50,894 nucleotides of DNA from positions 1 through 50,894 of the forward strand of contig NZ_LIPQ01000029.1 of the NCBI RefSeq assembly GCF_001418135.1, in the 5' to 3' direction. Shown in pieces: positions 9,614 through 17,052 of the stretch. The translations under genes and the position numbers were made by a program. The notes under the pieces were generated by a model. It did no database searches and was not told the DNA's origin. It saw nothing but the letters and a program-made list of their open reading frames with translations. Source of the DNA: Streptomyces aureus (GTDB taxonomy: Bacteria > Actinomycetota > Actinomycetes > Streptomycetales > Streptomycetaceae). The stretch's first letter is position 1. Each line of letters opens with the position of its first letter.

Positions 9614-9646
9614 AGAGCCCCGTCCATTCGATGGACGGGGCTCTTT
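9614..9646 (+). terminator. Terminator after ctaE-qcrCAB
   Basis: Perfect 14-bp stem (9614-9627 with 9631-9644), 3-nt loop, then TT. Confidence 0.92.
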
Positions 9647-9664
9647 GCCGTACCCGGGGGTCGA

Positions 9665-9670
9665 TAGGGT
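9665..9670 (+). promoter_or_regulatory. Likely trpD -10 box
   Basis: TAGGGT, a common Streptomyces -10 sequence, sits about 37 bp before the trpD start. The -35 region overlaps the tail of the qcr terminator (TTTGCC 9644-9649, 15-bp spacer), so the assignment is tentative. Confidence 0.45.
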
Positions 9671-9706
9671 GGAGCCCTAGCCGTTACGGACTGACCAGGA
9701 GCTGCC

Positions 9707-10771
9707 ATGAGCGCTGTGACCCCCGCTGGAGGACCTACGTCGGCGGGCCGCTCCTGGCCCGTCGTCCTGGACGGCCTGCTGTCCGGCCGCGACCAGAGCG
9801 CGGAGGACACCGCCTGGGCCATGGACCGGATCCTGCGCGGCGAGGCCACCGACGCCCAGATCGCCGGCTTCGTCGTGGCCCTGCGCGCCAAGGGCGAGAC
9901 CGTCGAGGAGATCACCGGCCTCGTCCGCACCATGTACGAACACGCCAACACGATCGAGGTGCCCGGCGACACCGTCGACATCGTCGGCACCGGCGGCGAC
10001 GGCGCCAAGACCGTCAACATCTCCACGATGTCGGCGATCGTCGTGGCGGGCACCGGTGCCAAGGTCGTCAAGCACGGCAACCGGGCCGCCTCCTCCGCCT
10101 CCGGCGCCTCCGACGTCCTGGAGAAGCTCGGCGTCAACCTGGACCTGACCCCGAAGCGGGTCGTCGAGGTCGCCGAGGAGGCCGGGATCACCTTCTGCTT
10201 CGCCGTGAAGTTCCACCCGGCGCTGCGCCATGTGGCGATGGCCCGCAAGGAACTCGGCATCCGGACCGTCTTCAACTTCCTCGGTCCGCTCACCAATCCG
10301 GCCCGCGTCCGGTCCCAGGCGACCGGTGTCGCCGACGCCCGGGTGGCGCCCATCGTCGCCGGGGTGCTCGCCGAGCGCGGCTCCTCCGCGCTCGTCTTCC
10401 GGGGCGACGACGGCCTCGACGAGCTGACCACCACCGCCACCTCGCGGGTCTGGGTGGTCCGCGACGGTTCGGTGCGGGAGGAGGCCTTCGACCCCAGGGA
10501 CGTCGGCATCGACCTCGTCCCCGTGGAGGCGCTGCGCGGCGCGGACGCCTCGTACAACGCCGACGTGGCCCGCCGGCTGCTCGCGGGGGAGACCGGGCCG
10601 GTACGGGACGCGGTGCTGCTCAACTCGGCGGCGGCGCTGACCGCGCTCGCGCCGGGCGAGGGCACCCTGGCGGAGCAGATCCGCGCCGGCATCGAGAGGG
10701 CCGCGGAGTCGATCGACTCCGGCGAGGCCCGCCGGGCCCTGGAGCGCTGGGTCGCCGCCAGCAACGCCTGA
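9707..10771 (+). CDS. trpD: Anthranilate phosphoribosyltransferase
   Basis: TrpD (354 aa) joins anthranilate to PRPP to give phosphoribosyl-anthranilate, the second committed step of tryptophan synthesis. The glycine-rich PRPP loop ([11 protein letters not shown]), NIST, and the [18 protein letters not shown] motif that binds pyrophosphate and anthranilate are intact. The fold is the expected helical N-terminus (about residues 10-80) plus an alpha/beta domain. ATG with AGGAG 8 nt upstream. It is a monocistronic unit bounded by terminators on both sides, separate from trpE at 38229-40100, so the Trp genes are dispersed here. Confidence 0.96.
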   Translation: MSAVTPAGGPTSAGRSWPVVLDGLLSGRDQSAEDTAWAMDRILRGEATDAQIAGFVVALRAKGETVEEITGLVRTMYEHANTIEVPGDTVDIVGTGGDGAKTVNISTMSAIVVAGTGAKVVKHGNRAASSASGASDVLEKLGVNLDLTPKRVVEVAEEAGITFCFAVKFHPALRHVAMARKELGIRTVFNFLGPLTNPARVRSQATGVADARVAPIVAGVLAERGSSALVFRGDDGLDELTTTATSRVWVVRDGSVREEAFDPRDVGIDLVPVEALRGADASYNADVARRLLAGETGPVRDAVLLNSAAALTALAPGEGTLAEQIRAGIERAAESIDSGEARRALERWVAASNA

Positions 10772-10794
10772 CCCCGCGCGCGTCGTACGCCCAC

Positions 10795-10825
10795 GACCCC
10801 GGTCCAGTATGCGGACCGGGGTCTT
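10795..10825 (+). terminator. Terminator after trpD
   Basis: Perfect 11-bp stem (10795-10805 with 10813-10823), 7-nt loop, followed by TT. It abuts the -35 box of the riboswitch promoter. Confidence 0.88.
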
Positions 10826-10851
10826 GCGCTTCGGCGATCATGTGGCAGGAT
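10824..10851 (+). promoter_or_regulatory. Promoter of the SAM-IV riboswitch transcript
   Basis: TTGCGC (10824-10829), a 16-bp spacer and CAGGAT (10846-10851) resemble a housekeeping sigma promoter. A start near 10858 would place the 5' end of the RNA directly at the P1 stem of the aptamer. Confidence 0.6.
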
Positions 10852-10857
10852 GCTCTA

Positions 10858-10970
10858 CAGGTCACGAGTGACAGCGTTTTGGCCCCGGCTTGCTGTCCGG
10901 CAACCCTCCGTCCGTGGCGGGGTGCCCCGGGTGATGACCAGGCCGTAGGCAGCGAGGTCTACGGCAAGCG
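10858..10970 (+). ncRNA. SAM-IV-type riboswitch aptamer
   Basis: The segment matches the SAM-IV (S-adenosylmethionine) aptamer pattern as I know it. P1 begins GGTCACGAG and closes with GTGATGACC (10860-10868 with 10931-10939). The internal signature CCCCGGCTTGCTG-CCGGCAACCCTCC and the GGCGGGGTGCCCCGGG segment are present. The additional downstream hairpin that distinguishes SAM-IV from SAM-I follows (GCCGTAG 10942-10948 with CTACGGC 10959-10965). It precedes a class V aminotransferase gene, which points to sulfur-amino-acid control. Confidence 0.85.
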
Positions 10971-10971
10971 C

Positions 10972-11016
10972 GGACCCCTCGAACACCAGGGGTCCTGGTC
11001 TCTCGAGGAGCTTTTT
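10972..11016 (+). promoter_or_regulatory. Riboswitch expression platform with alternative hairpins and terminator
   Basis: Two hairpins compete for the same bases. Hairpin A is an 8-bp stem (10972-10979 with 10988-10995). Hairpin B pairs 10985-10990 with 10994-10999, extended by 10978-10982 with 11003-11007, and is followed by GAGC and TTTTT (11012-11016), like an intrinsic terminator. The outer stem of B also reaches the first G of the Shine-Dalgarno-like GAGGAG at 11005-11010, so translation control of the following mini-ORF is also possible. Confidence 0.65.
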
Positions 11017-11018
11017 CC

Positions 11019-11039
11019 GTGAGCAAGCGAATGCGATAG
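11019..11039 (+). CDS. Six-codon upstream ORF (MSKRMR) in the riboswitch leader
   Basis: GTG-AGC-AAG-CGA-ATG-CGA-TAG begins about 8 nt after a good CGAGGAG Shine-Dalgarno and directly behind the U-tract of the riboswitch hairpin. Its start context is better than that of many real genes in the window. It may be a translated leader peptide that couples ribosome loading to the downstream gene, or it may be fortuitous. Confidence 0.4.
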   Translation: MSKRMR

Positions 11040-11229
11040 GGCGAGTACGCCCCTTCTTCACCCTCGGATCATCGGATCAGGGTCACTTTCGCGTACCCCG
11101 TGTACCCCTGAGTTTCCCCCGTGCCCCTGTGCACCCGTGTCTTCCGAGGCCATCATCCGTACCCCGCCGTCTCCGGCCGCGTACGGGATCACCGAAGCCA
11201 TTCCGCACCGCCCGCCGGGAGATACCGCC
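11040..11229 (+). other. Long leader between mini-ORF and aminotransferase
   Basis: About 190 nt of untranslated leader, C-rich with recurring GTACCCC. No gene is supported. An in-frame extension of the aminotransferase to GTG 11137 has no Shine-Dalgarno and low-complexity composition. Confidence 0.45.
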
Positions 11230-12651
11230 ATGTCCGCACGCCCTGACGCCGCCGTCGCCACCGCCGAGACCGCCGCCACCCTCGTCGAGACCGCTTCCGC
11301 CGAGACCGCAGACCCCTGCTGCGCCGCCCCGCTGCCCGTGCTCGGCCGGGACGTCACCGTCCCGCTCGTCACCGGCGGCGAGGTGACCTACGCGGCGCTC
11401 GACTACGCGGCCAGCGCTCCGGCCCTCCAGCGGGTGTGGGACGACGTCGCCGCGTACGCCCCCTACTACGGCAGCGTCCACCGCGGCGCCGGGTACCTCT
11501 CCCAGCTCTCCACCGACCTCTTCGAGAACAGCCGCGTCACCGTTGCCGAGTTCCTCGACTGCCGTCCCGGTGACCAGGTCGTCTTCACCCGCTCCACGAC
11601 CGACTCGCTCAACCTGCTTGCGGCCACGATCCCGGCCGACTGCCAGGTGTTCGTCTTCGAGACCGAGCACCACGCCTCGCTGCTGCCCTGGCGCGACGCC
11701 CGCGTCACCTACCTCAACGCGCCGCGCACCCCGCAGCAGGCCGTCGCCACCCTGGAGCGGGCCCTCGCCGACCGTGACCCCTACGGTCCCGCCCTGGTCT
11801 GCGTCACCGGTGCCTCCAACGTCACCGGTGAGCTGTGGCCGGTGAAGGAGCTCGCCGCCGCCGCGCACGCGCACGGTGCCCGGATCGTGCTCGACGCCGC
11901 CCAGCTCGCGCCCCACCACCCGGTCTCCGTCCAGGAGCTCGACGTGGACTGGATCGCCTTCTCCGGGCACAAGCTGTACGCGCCCTTCGGTTCCGGCGTC
12001 CTCGCGGGCCGCGCCGACTGGCTGCAGGACTCCGAGCCCTACCTCGCGGGCGGCGGCGCCTCCCGCAAGGTGGCCCGTCGGGCCGACGGTGGTGTGGACG
12101 TGGAGTGGCACACCACCGCGGCCCGGCACGAGGCCGGTTCCCCGAACGTCATCGGCGTCTACTCCATCGCCTCCGCCTGCAAGGCGCTCACCGAGGCCGG
12201 CTTCGACACCCTCGTCGAGCGTGAGCGGCACCTGATCGCCAAGGTCCGGGAAGGACTCGCCGAGGTCCCCGAGGTCAGGGTGCTCTCGCTGTTCGGCGAC
12301 GACGCGCCGCGCGTCGGCGTCATCTCCTTCGTCGTGGAGGGCTGGAACAGCTCCCACTTCGCCGCCGCGCTCTCCGCCGAGTACGGCATCGGTGTCCGCG
12401 ACGGTCTCTTCTGCGCCCACCCGCTGGTCCGCACGCTGCTCGGCAGCGACCCGCAGGACCCGGGCGAGTGCGGTGCCCCCGAGGCGGCCCCGGGGGAGAG
12501 GTCGCTCAACGCCATCCGGGTAAGCTTCGGCGCCGGTACGCCGGACGAGCACGTGGAGCGGTTCGTCGGCGCCGTGAAGGAGCTCGTCCGCGACGGCGCG
12601 CAGTGGAAGTACCGTACCGAGGACGGCCGGTGCGTCCCGGACCGCGGCTGA
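11230..12651 (+). CDS. Class V aminotransferase / cysteine-desulfurase-like PLP enzyme
   Basis: PLP-dependent fold-type I enzyme (473 aa) of the aminotransferase class V / cysteine desulfurase superfamily. Cofactor features are the TRSTTDSLNLLA phosphate-binding segment, ETEHHASLLPW, the LDAAQLAPH aspartate, and the Schiff-base lysine K248 in FSGHKLYAP. The N-terminus has an unusual DPCCAAPL before the core domain. The substrate is unknown. The SAM-IV riboswitch upstream argues for a role in sulfur metabolism, for instance cysteine desulfuration or a lyase reaction. ATG 11230 is chosen because GGGAGA lies just upstream. The gene is monocistronic and ends at a strong bidirectional terminator. 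Confidence 0.88.
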   Translation: MSARPDAAVATAETAATLVETASAETADPCCAAPLPVLGRDVTVPLVTGGEVTYAALDYAASAPALQRVWDDVAAYAPYYGSVHRGAGYLSQLSTDLFENSRVTVAEFLDCRPGDQVVFTRSTTDSLNLLAATIPADCQVFVFETEHHASLLPWRDARVTYLNAPRTPQQAVATLERALADRDPYGPALVCVTGASNVTGELWPVKELAAAAHAHGARIVLDAAQLAPHHPVSVQELDVDWIAFSGHKLYAPFGSGVLAGRADWLQDSEPYLAGGGASRKVARRADGGVDVEWHTTAARHEAGSPNVIGVYSIASACKALTEAGFDTLVERERHLIAKVREGLAEVPEVRVLSLFGDDAPRVGVISFVVEGWNSSHFAAALSAEYGIGVRDGLFCAHPLVRTLLGSDPQDPGECGAPEAAPGERSLNAIRVSFGAGTPDEHVERFVGAVKELVRDGAQWKYRTEDGRCVPDRG

Positions 12652-12667
12652 GCACTCACTCGTACGG

Positions 12668-12703
12668 GTGAAGGGGGCCTCCCGATCGGGAGGCCCCCTT
12701 CAC
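12668..12703. terminator. Bidirectional terminator, 36-bp perfect palindrome
   Basis: Complete self-complementary palindrome GTGAAGGGGGCCTCCC-GATC-... between two convergent genes, with A/T runs at both ends of the stem (AAGGGGG / CCCCCTT). Confidence 0.9.
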
Positions 12704-12722
12704 TCATGCCGTGTACGAGGTC

Positions 12723-13004
12723 TCAGGACTCCAGACCGATGGCGAAGGCCGCCTCCAGATCGTGCTGGGAGTACGTACGGAAGGCGACATGCGTGTCCGT
12801 GGCCTCGACGCCCGGGATCTTGCTGATGCTGCCGGGGATGACGTCCGCCAGGTCGTCGTGACGGGGCACGCGGACCATGGCGATGAGGTCGTAGGTGCCG
12901 GTCACCGAGAAGACCTCGCTGACGCTGTCGAGCCCGGCGATCGACTCGGCGATCTCGGGGATGCGGTCCACGCTGGTCTTGATGAGCACGATCGCGGTGA
13001 TCAC
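12723..13004 (-). CDS. Stand-alone Lrp/AsnC-type ligand-binding (RAM) domain protein
   Basis: 93-aa protein consisting only of the regulation-of-amino-acid-metabolism (ACT-like) domain of Lrp/AsnC regulators: MITAIVLIKTSVDRIPEIAESI, then GTYDLIAMVRVPRHDDL and a final IPGVEATDTHVAF. There is no helix-turn-helix, so it cannot bind DNA alone. Family members of this type form oligomers that sense small molecules and may partner with full-length Lrp proteins. The GTG start overlaps the stop of the upstream rhomboid gene (GTGA), so the two are co-translated. Confidence 0.9.
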   Translation of the reverse strand: MITAIVLIKTSVDRIPEIAESIAGLDSVSEVFSVTGTYDLIAMVRVPRHDDLADVIPGSISKIPGVEATDTHVAFRTYSQHDLEAAFAIGLES

Positions 13005-13735
13005 GGCTGGCTTTCTCCCTCGGTCGCCGCGGCTTGGGCTTTCACTCTATCCCCACCCCGGTAGCGCCCCCAGGCGTAGAGGAAGCCGACGGAGAAGCCC
13101 ACCACATGGGCCAGATAGGCGACGCCGGGGCCCGCGCCCGCCGCCCGCGCGGCCAGCCACTGGAGCACGAACCAGAAGATCAGCACGATCCAGGCCGGGA
13201 AGCGCAGCGGCAGGAAGAAGAGGAACGGGAAGAGACTGGTGACCCGGGAGCGCGGGAAGAGGAACAGAAAGGCCCCGAGTACCCCGGAGATCGCCCCGGA
13301 CGCCCCGACCAGGGTCTGCTCGCTGTTCGCGTGCGCCACCGCGTACCCGAGCAGCGCGAGGTACCCCGTGCCCAGGTAGAAGAGGGCGAACCCGACGGGA
13401 CCCATGCGCTCCTCGGCCATCGCCCCGAAGACGTACAGGAACAGCATGTTTCCCAGCAGGTGGAGCCAGCTGCCGTGGACGAAGAGCGCGGTGAGCGGGG
13501 TGAGCAGGGCGCGGGGCTCGCCGCTCATCAGCTCCGCGGGGACCACACCCCAGCGCCGGAAGTACACGCCCTGCGACGCGAGGAGCTCGTCCCCCGTGCC
13601 GTACACCGGGTTGAGCCCGGAGACCGGGCCGATCACGAAGAGCAGACAGCAGGCGGCGATCAGTCCGTACGTCACCGTGGGGCCGCCGCGGGTGCCCCGC
13701 CAGGCCCCGAGGGCCGCGCCTCGCCAGTCGATCAT
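13001..13735 (-). CDS. Rhomboid-family intramembrane serine protease
   Basis: Integral membrane protein of 244 aa with six predicted helices. The rhomboid signature is intact: HGSWLHLLGNMLFLYVFG (residues 87-104) and the catalytic dyad S147 in GASGAISG with H210 in YLAHVVGF. It would cleave transmembrane substrates within the bilayer; substrates are unknown. ATG 13735 begins just before MIDWRGAALG. The longer in-frame reading to 13870 is Arg-rich and overlaps the divergent gene's promoter region. It overlaps the RAM-domain gene by 4 nt. Confidence 0.92.
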   Translation of the reverse strand: MIDWRGAALGAWRGTRGGPTVTYGLIAACCLLFVIGPVSGLNPVYGTGDELLASQGVYFRRWGVVPAELMSGEPRALLTPLTALFVHGSWLHLLGNMLFLYVFGAMAEERMGPVGFALFYLGTGYLALLGYAVAHANSEQTLVGASGAISGVLGAFLFLFPRSRVTSLFPFLFFLPLRFPAWIVLIFWFVLQWLAARAAGAGPGVAYLAHVVGFSVGFLYAWGRYRGGDRVKAQAAATEGESQP

Positions 13736-13775
13736 GGACAGATCATGGCGTACCGGGGCCGAACTGGACAGAGTG

Positions 13776-13804
13776 CCTCGCCGTGCCCCCGCGTACCGGC
13801 GAGG
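13776..13804. promoter_or_regulatory. Inverted repeat in divergent promoter region
   Basis: 8-bp arms (13776-13783 and 13797-13804) around 13 nt, followed by TAGGGT (13808-13813), a possible -10 box for the zinc-ribbon gene. Confidence 0.35.
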
Positions 13805-13893
13805 CCGTAGGGTAACGGGCAGTACGACCGCAGTTCGACGGCGCACCGCGGCTCCCGCACCTGGTACCACGCAACAGGAAGAAGGACGGCACG

Positions 13894-14136
13894 ATGACGA
13901 CGGTTCCCCTGCCGACCGCCGACACCCGGTGGCGCTGCACGCTCTGCGGCAACCTGACCCGCTTCGACGTGACGCGCTCCTCCAAGGTCGTGGAGTACGT
14001 CCATCTGGACCTCGCGGGAGACCCGACGGTCGAGGAGCGGCAGGTGGTCAGTGAGACCATCGAGTCGGTCCGCTGCCGCTGGTGCAACGCGGTGGATCAG
14101 ATCGAACTGGTGGACAGGCCGGGCGCCGCCTCCTGA
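13894..14136 (+). CDS. Small zinc-ribbon protein
   Basis: 80-aa soluble protein with two CxxC knuckles, C15-xx-C18 (CTLCGN) and C61-xx-C64 (CRWCNA), separated by an acidic linker, suggesting a single structural zinc. It resembles conserved Streptomyces hypothetical proteins; no function is known to me. ATG with GAAGGACGG upstream. It lies 33 bp before the NYN-domain gene and is probably cotranscribed with it, hinting at an RNA-related role by association only. Confidence 0.82.
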   Translation: MTTVPLPTADTRWRCTLCGNLTRFDVTRSSKVVEYVHLDLAGDPTVEERQVVSETIESVRCRWCNAVDQIELVDRPGAAS

Positions 14137-14169
14137 GGGACGGCGCGGACGACATAGGGGTGACGGATC

Positions 14170-15534
14170 GTGGAGCAGCCCGCGCACGGTGGAGAGCCGG
14201 CCGGCGCGGCAGGTGACGCTGCCGAGACGCTCGACCACCCACTGCCGGAAGGCGTGCGGCGGCGGGTCGTCGCGCTGGTCGCCGACGCCTTCGGCGGGCT
14301 GACCGTCGCGGAGCTGCCCGCACCCCTGAGGCAGTACGCCCGGTTCACGGCGAGCCGGCGCGCCAAGTTCGCCGGGAACGCGATGGCGGCGGCCCTGGAG
14401 AGCGACCCGCTGTTCCGGCAGCGGATCGGCGAGCGCTTCAAGCAGGGCCAGCCCGAGCTGGCCGGAGCCGTCGAGACCGGCACCCCGCCCGCCGCGGCCG
14501 ACCCCGTCGACGTGGCGGCCGCGGCCTATGTGCTGCGCCCGCCGGGCTGGGTCAAGCTGGTGGCCGCCGCGGGCGAGGAGGCCCAGCGCGTCGACGCCGA
14601 GCGGGCCGACGAGGCCGGCCGGCGCGAACTGGAGCGGCTGCGCGAGGAACTCGCCGCCGCCCGGGACCGCTCGCGCGGTGAGACCGAGCAGTTGCGCCAC
14701 GATCTGGAGGCGGCCCGGAAGGAAGCGGAATCGCTTCACCGCAAGCTGCGCAGCGCCCAGAGCGACGTCAAGCGCGGCGAGGCCGCGCTGCGCCGCGTCC
14801 AGGGCGAGATCGACGCCGCGAAGGCGGAGGCGGCCGCCCAGGTGTCGTCCGCCGAGAGCGAGAGCCGGCGCCTCAAGGCCCGGCTCGGCGAGGTCGAGGC
14901 CGCCCTGGAGGCGAGCCGCAGGACCGCCCGTGAGGGGCGCTCGGTGGAGGACATGCGGCTGCGGCTGCTCCTCGACACCGTGCTCGACGCCGCCCAGGGG
15001 CTGCGTCGCGAACTCGCGCTGCCCCCCGTGTCGGTGCACCCGGCGGACACCGTGGACGCGGTGGAGCCCGGGCGGATGTCCCCGAAGGACATCGCGGCGC
15101 GGGCGCTCTCCGAGACCGACCCGGCGCTGCTCGACCAGCTCCTCGCGCTGCCGCAGGCCCATCTGGTCGTCGACGGCTACAACGTCACCAAGACCGGCTA
15201 TCCCACGATGCCGTTGGAGAAGCAGCGGCTGCGGCTGCTCGGCAGCCTGTCGGCCCTCGCGGCCCGCTCGGGCGCCGAGGTCACCTGTGTCTTCGACGGG
15301 GCGGAGCTGGCGGCCCCGGTGCTCCTCGCGCCGCCGCGGGGGGTGCGGGTGCTGTTCTCCAAGCCCGGTGTGACCGCCGACGAGTTGATCCGGCAGCTGG
15401 TCCGGGCCGAGCCGCCGGGCCGGCCGGTCGTGGTGGTCTCCACCGACCGCGAGGTGGCCGACGGGGTGGCGAAGGCCGGGGCGCGCCCGGTGGCGTCCGC
15501 CTTGCTGCTGAAGCGGCTTTCGCGGCTCTCCTGA
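14170..15534 (+). CDS. NYN-domain (YacP-like) putative RNase with coiled coil
   Basis: 454-aa cytoplasmic protein. Residues about 15-125 form an alpha-helical N-terminal region, about 130-265 a long charged coiled coil (EELAAARDRSRGETEQ...), and about 320-454 a NYN/PIN-like domain with HLVVDGYNVTKTGYP, VTCVFDGAE and VVSTDREVADGV carrying the metal-binding acidic residues. YacP/Rae1-type NYN proteins are endoribonucleases acting on mRNA or in rRNA turnover, so an RNase role is likely. GTG start. Downstream is an A/T-richer intergenic region with no clear terminator. Confidence 0.85.
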   Translation: MEQPAHGGEPAGAAGDAAETLDHPLPEGVRRRVVALVADAFGGLTVAELPAPLRQYARFTASRRAKFAGNAMAAALESDPLFRQRIGERFKQGQPELAGAVETGTPPAAADPVDVAAAAYVLRPPGWVKLVAAAGEEAQRVDAERADEAGRRELERLREELAAARDRSRGETEQLRHDLEAARKEAESLHRKLRSAQSDVKRGEAALRRVQGEIDAAKAEAAAQVSSAESESRRLKARLGEVEAALEASRRTAREGRSVEDMRLRLLLDTVLDAAQGLRRELALPPVSVHPADTVDAVEPGRMSPKDIAARALSETDPALLDQLLALPQAHLVVDGYNVTKTGYPTMPLEKQRLRLLGSLSALAARSGAEVTCVFDGAELAAPVLLAPPRGVRVLFSKPGVTADELIRQLVRAEPPGRPVVVVSTDREVADGVAKAGARPVASALLLKRLSRLS

Positions 15535-15801
15535 GGCATCGCGCCACATCGCAACTCTTGGGTCGAATGCCCGAATTCTGGAGGGCGGACGGTCAAGTGC
15601 CCATCACTGCCTGTGTGGTGCGTGTAAATTAAGTGGTCCGTGGGCGATATTTTTGCCAGTGGGATTTGAACTGATCACAACTTGGTCACTAGGGTCGGGG
15701 CTCGAACCTTCGCGCGGTTGATCACCCATCCGGGGTGGCGGCGGAGGAACCGCCTGCCCGTTACCGGTTGGGCGGCTCTGAGGAAGAAGGAGCTCGCCTT
15801 C
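15535..15801 (+). promoter_or_regulatory. A/T-rich spacer, promoter and structured leader of the NlpC/P60 gene
   Basis: 267 bp without a gene. Around 15622-15690 the DNA is clearly richer in A/T than its surroundings. TTGAAC (15666-15671), an 18-bp spacer and TAGGGT (15690-15695) form a good housekeeping promoter. The leader of about 100 nt can fold several GC-rich stems, for example around GGCGG/CCGCC. Cell-wall hydrolase genes in Streptomyces are sometimes under c-di-AMP (ydaO) riboswitches, but I do not recognise that consensus here. Confidence 0.6.
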
Positions 15802-16851
15802 GTGGCGTCCCACCGTCGACCCAAGCAGCCGAGCCGCATGCGCGTGACCGTACTCACCGCGACCGCGGCCGCCGCCGTAGCGCTCACCGCCCAGACGGGC
15901 GCCCAGGCGGCCCCCGCCAAGCCCAAGATCGACGAGGTCAAGTCGAAGGTCGACAAGCTGCACCACGAGGCCGAAGAGGCCATCGAGCAGTACAACCAGG
16001 CCGAGGAGCGCCGCGGGAAGCTGCAGGAGGAGGTCGGCAACCTCCAGGACAAGGTGGCCCGCGGTCAGCAGGAACTCAACACCCTGCGCGACCAGATCGG
16101 TTCGGTGGCCAGCGCCCAGTACCGCTCCGGCGGCATCGACCCGGCGCTCCAGCTCTTCCTCTCGGCCGATCCGGACACCTACCTCGACAAGGCGTCCGCG
16201 ATCGACCAGCTGAGTGCGCAGCAGGCCGACGTCCTCACCTCGATCCAGTCCAAGCAGCGCAGCCTCGCGCAGCAGCGCGCCGAGGCCACGACGAAGCTCG
16301 CCGACCTCGAGGACGTCCGCAAGGCCCTCGGCGCCAAGAAGAAGAGCTACCAGAGCAAGCTGGCCGACGCGAAGAAGCTCCTCAACACCCTCACCGCGGC
16401 CGAGAGGGCCAAGGTGGAGCAGGAGGAGCGCGCGAAGGAGCAGCGCGCAAGCCGCGCCGCCGGTGAGCGCATCGACCTCGGCAACGAGGCCGCCGCCTCC
16501 GGCTTCGGCGCCGCCGCGCTCAGCGCCGCCGCCACCCGGATCGGCATGCCGTACGACCCCGGAGCGGAGGGCCCCGGCTCGTTCGACTGCTCGGGTCTGA
16601 CCCAGTGGGCCTACGGCAAGGCCGGCGTCGACCTCACCCGCACCACCTACACCCAGCAGAACGACGGCGTGAAGATCGGCCGCAGCCAGCTCAGGCCGGG
16701 CGACCTGGTCTTCTTCAACGGCCTTTCGCACGTGGGTCTGTACGCGGGCAACAACACGATCCTGCACGCCCCCAAGCCGGGCGCCTACGTCCGCTACGAG
16801 TCCATGAACTACATGGGCACGTTCCAGTTCGGAGTCCGCATCGGCGGCTGA
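15802..16851 (+). CDS. NlpC/P60 peptidoglycan endopeptidase with coiled-coil N-terminus
   Basis: Exported cell-wall hydrolase (349 aa) of the RipA type. Signal peptide about residues 1-37 (ending AQAAPA), a long coiled-coil region (about 40-230) and a C-terminal NlpC/P60 domain with catalytic C263 (FDCSGL), H310 (SHVGLY) and H322 (LHAP). It should cut the D-Glu to diaminopimelate bond in stem peptides. GTG 15802 has AAGGAGC 8 nt upstream. The first seven residues (MASHRRP) and overall layout match the next gene, a tandem paralogue. A strong terminator separates the two, so they are independently expressed. Confidence 0.95.
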   Translation: MASHRRPKQPSRMRVTVLTATAAAAVALTAQTGAQAAPAKPKIDEVKSKVDKLHHEAEEAIEQYNQAEERRGKLQEEVGNLQDKVARGQQELNTLRDQIGSVASAQYRSGGIDPALQLFLSADPDTYLDKASAIDQLSAQQADVLTSIQSKQRSLAQQRAEATTKLADLEDVRKALGAKKKSYQSKLADAKKLLNTLTAAERAKVEQEERAKEQRASRAAGERIDLGNEAAASGFGAAALSAAATRIGMPYDPGAEGPGSFDCSGLTQWAYGKAGVDLTRTTYTQQNDGVKIGRSQLRPGDLVFFNGLSHVGLYAGNNTILHAPKPGAYVRYESMNYMGTFQFGVRIGG

Positions 16852-16918
16852 CCCGCCGCGACGCGACCCGCGCAGCCGAACCGCCCAATCGGGTGGTTCC
16901 CCGCGACGCGAGCTGACC

Positions 16919-16963
16919 TGACGCCCCGCCGGTGACCTTGTGGTCTCCGGCGGGGCGTCACTT
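16919..16963 (+). terminator. Terminator after first NlpC/P60 gene
   Basis: 14-bp stem (16919-16932 with 16947-16960) whose loop forms a further GACC/GGTC pairing across one T-T mismatch; followed by CTTTG. Confidence 0.9.
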
Positions 16964-17052
16964 TGTGTGCCCGGCGCCTTCGTTGGACGCGGAGTGATCA
17001 GCGGCTACTGTCTGCCGCGCCAGTCTGCGTCGAGCCGAACGGAGTGCGATTC

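Noticed and set aside
9707..12651. Secondary-metabolite gene cluster around trpD and the aminotransferase
   Set aside because: No synthase, carrier protein or tailoring enzymes; genes are separated by terminators and look like core metabolism.
15702..15801. c-di-AMP (ydaO) riboswitch before the NlpC/P60 gene
   Set aside because: The family is known upstream of Streptomyces wall hydrolases, but the conserved core segments (such as the CAGCTAAC-type block) are not visible.
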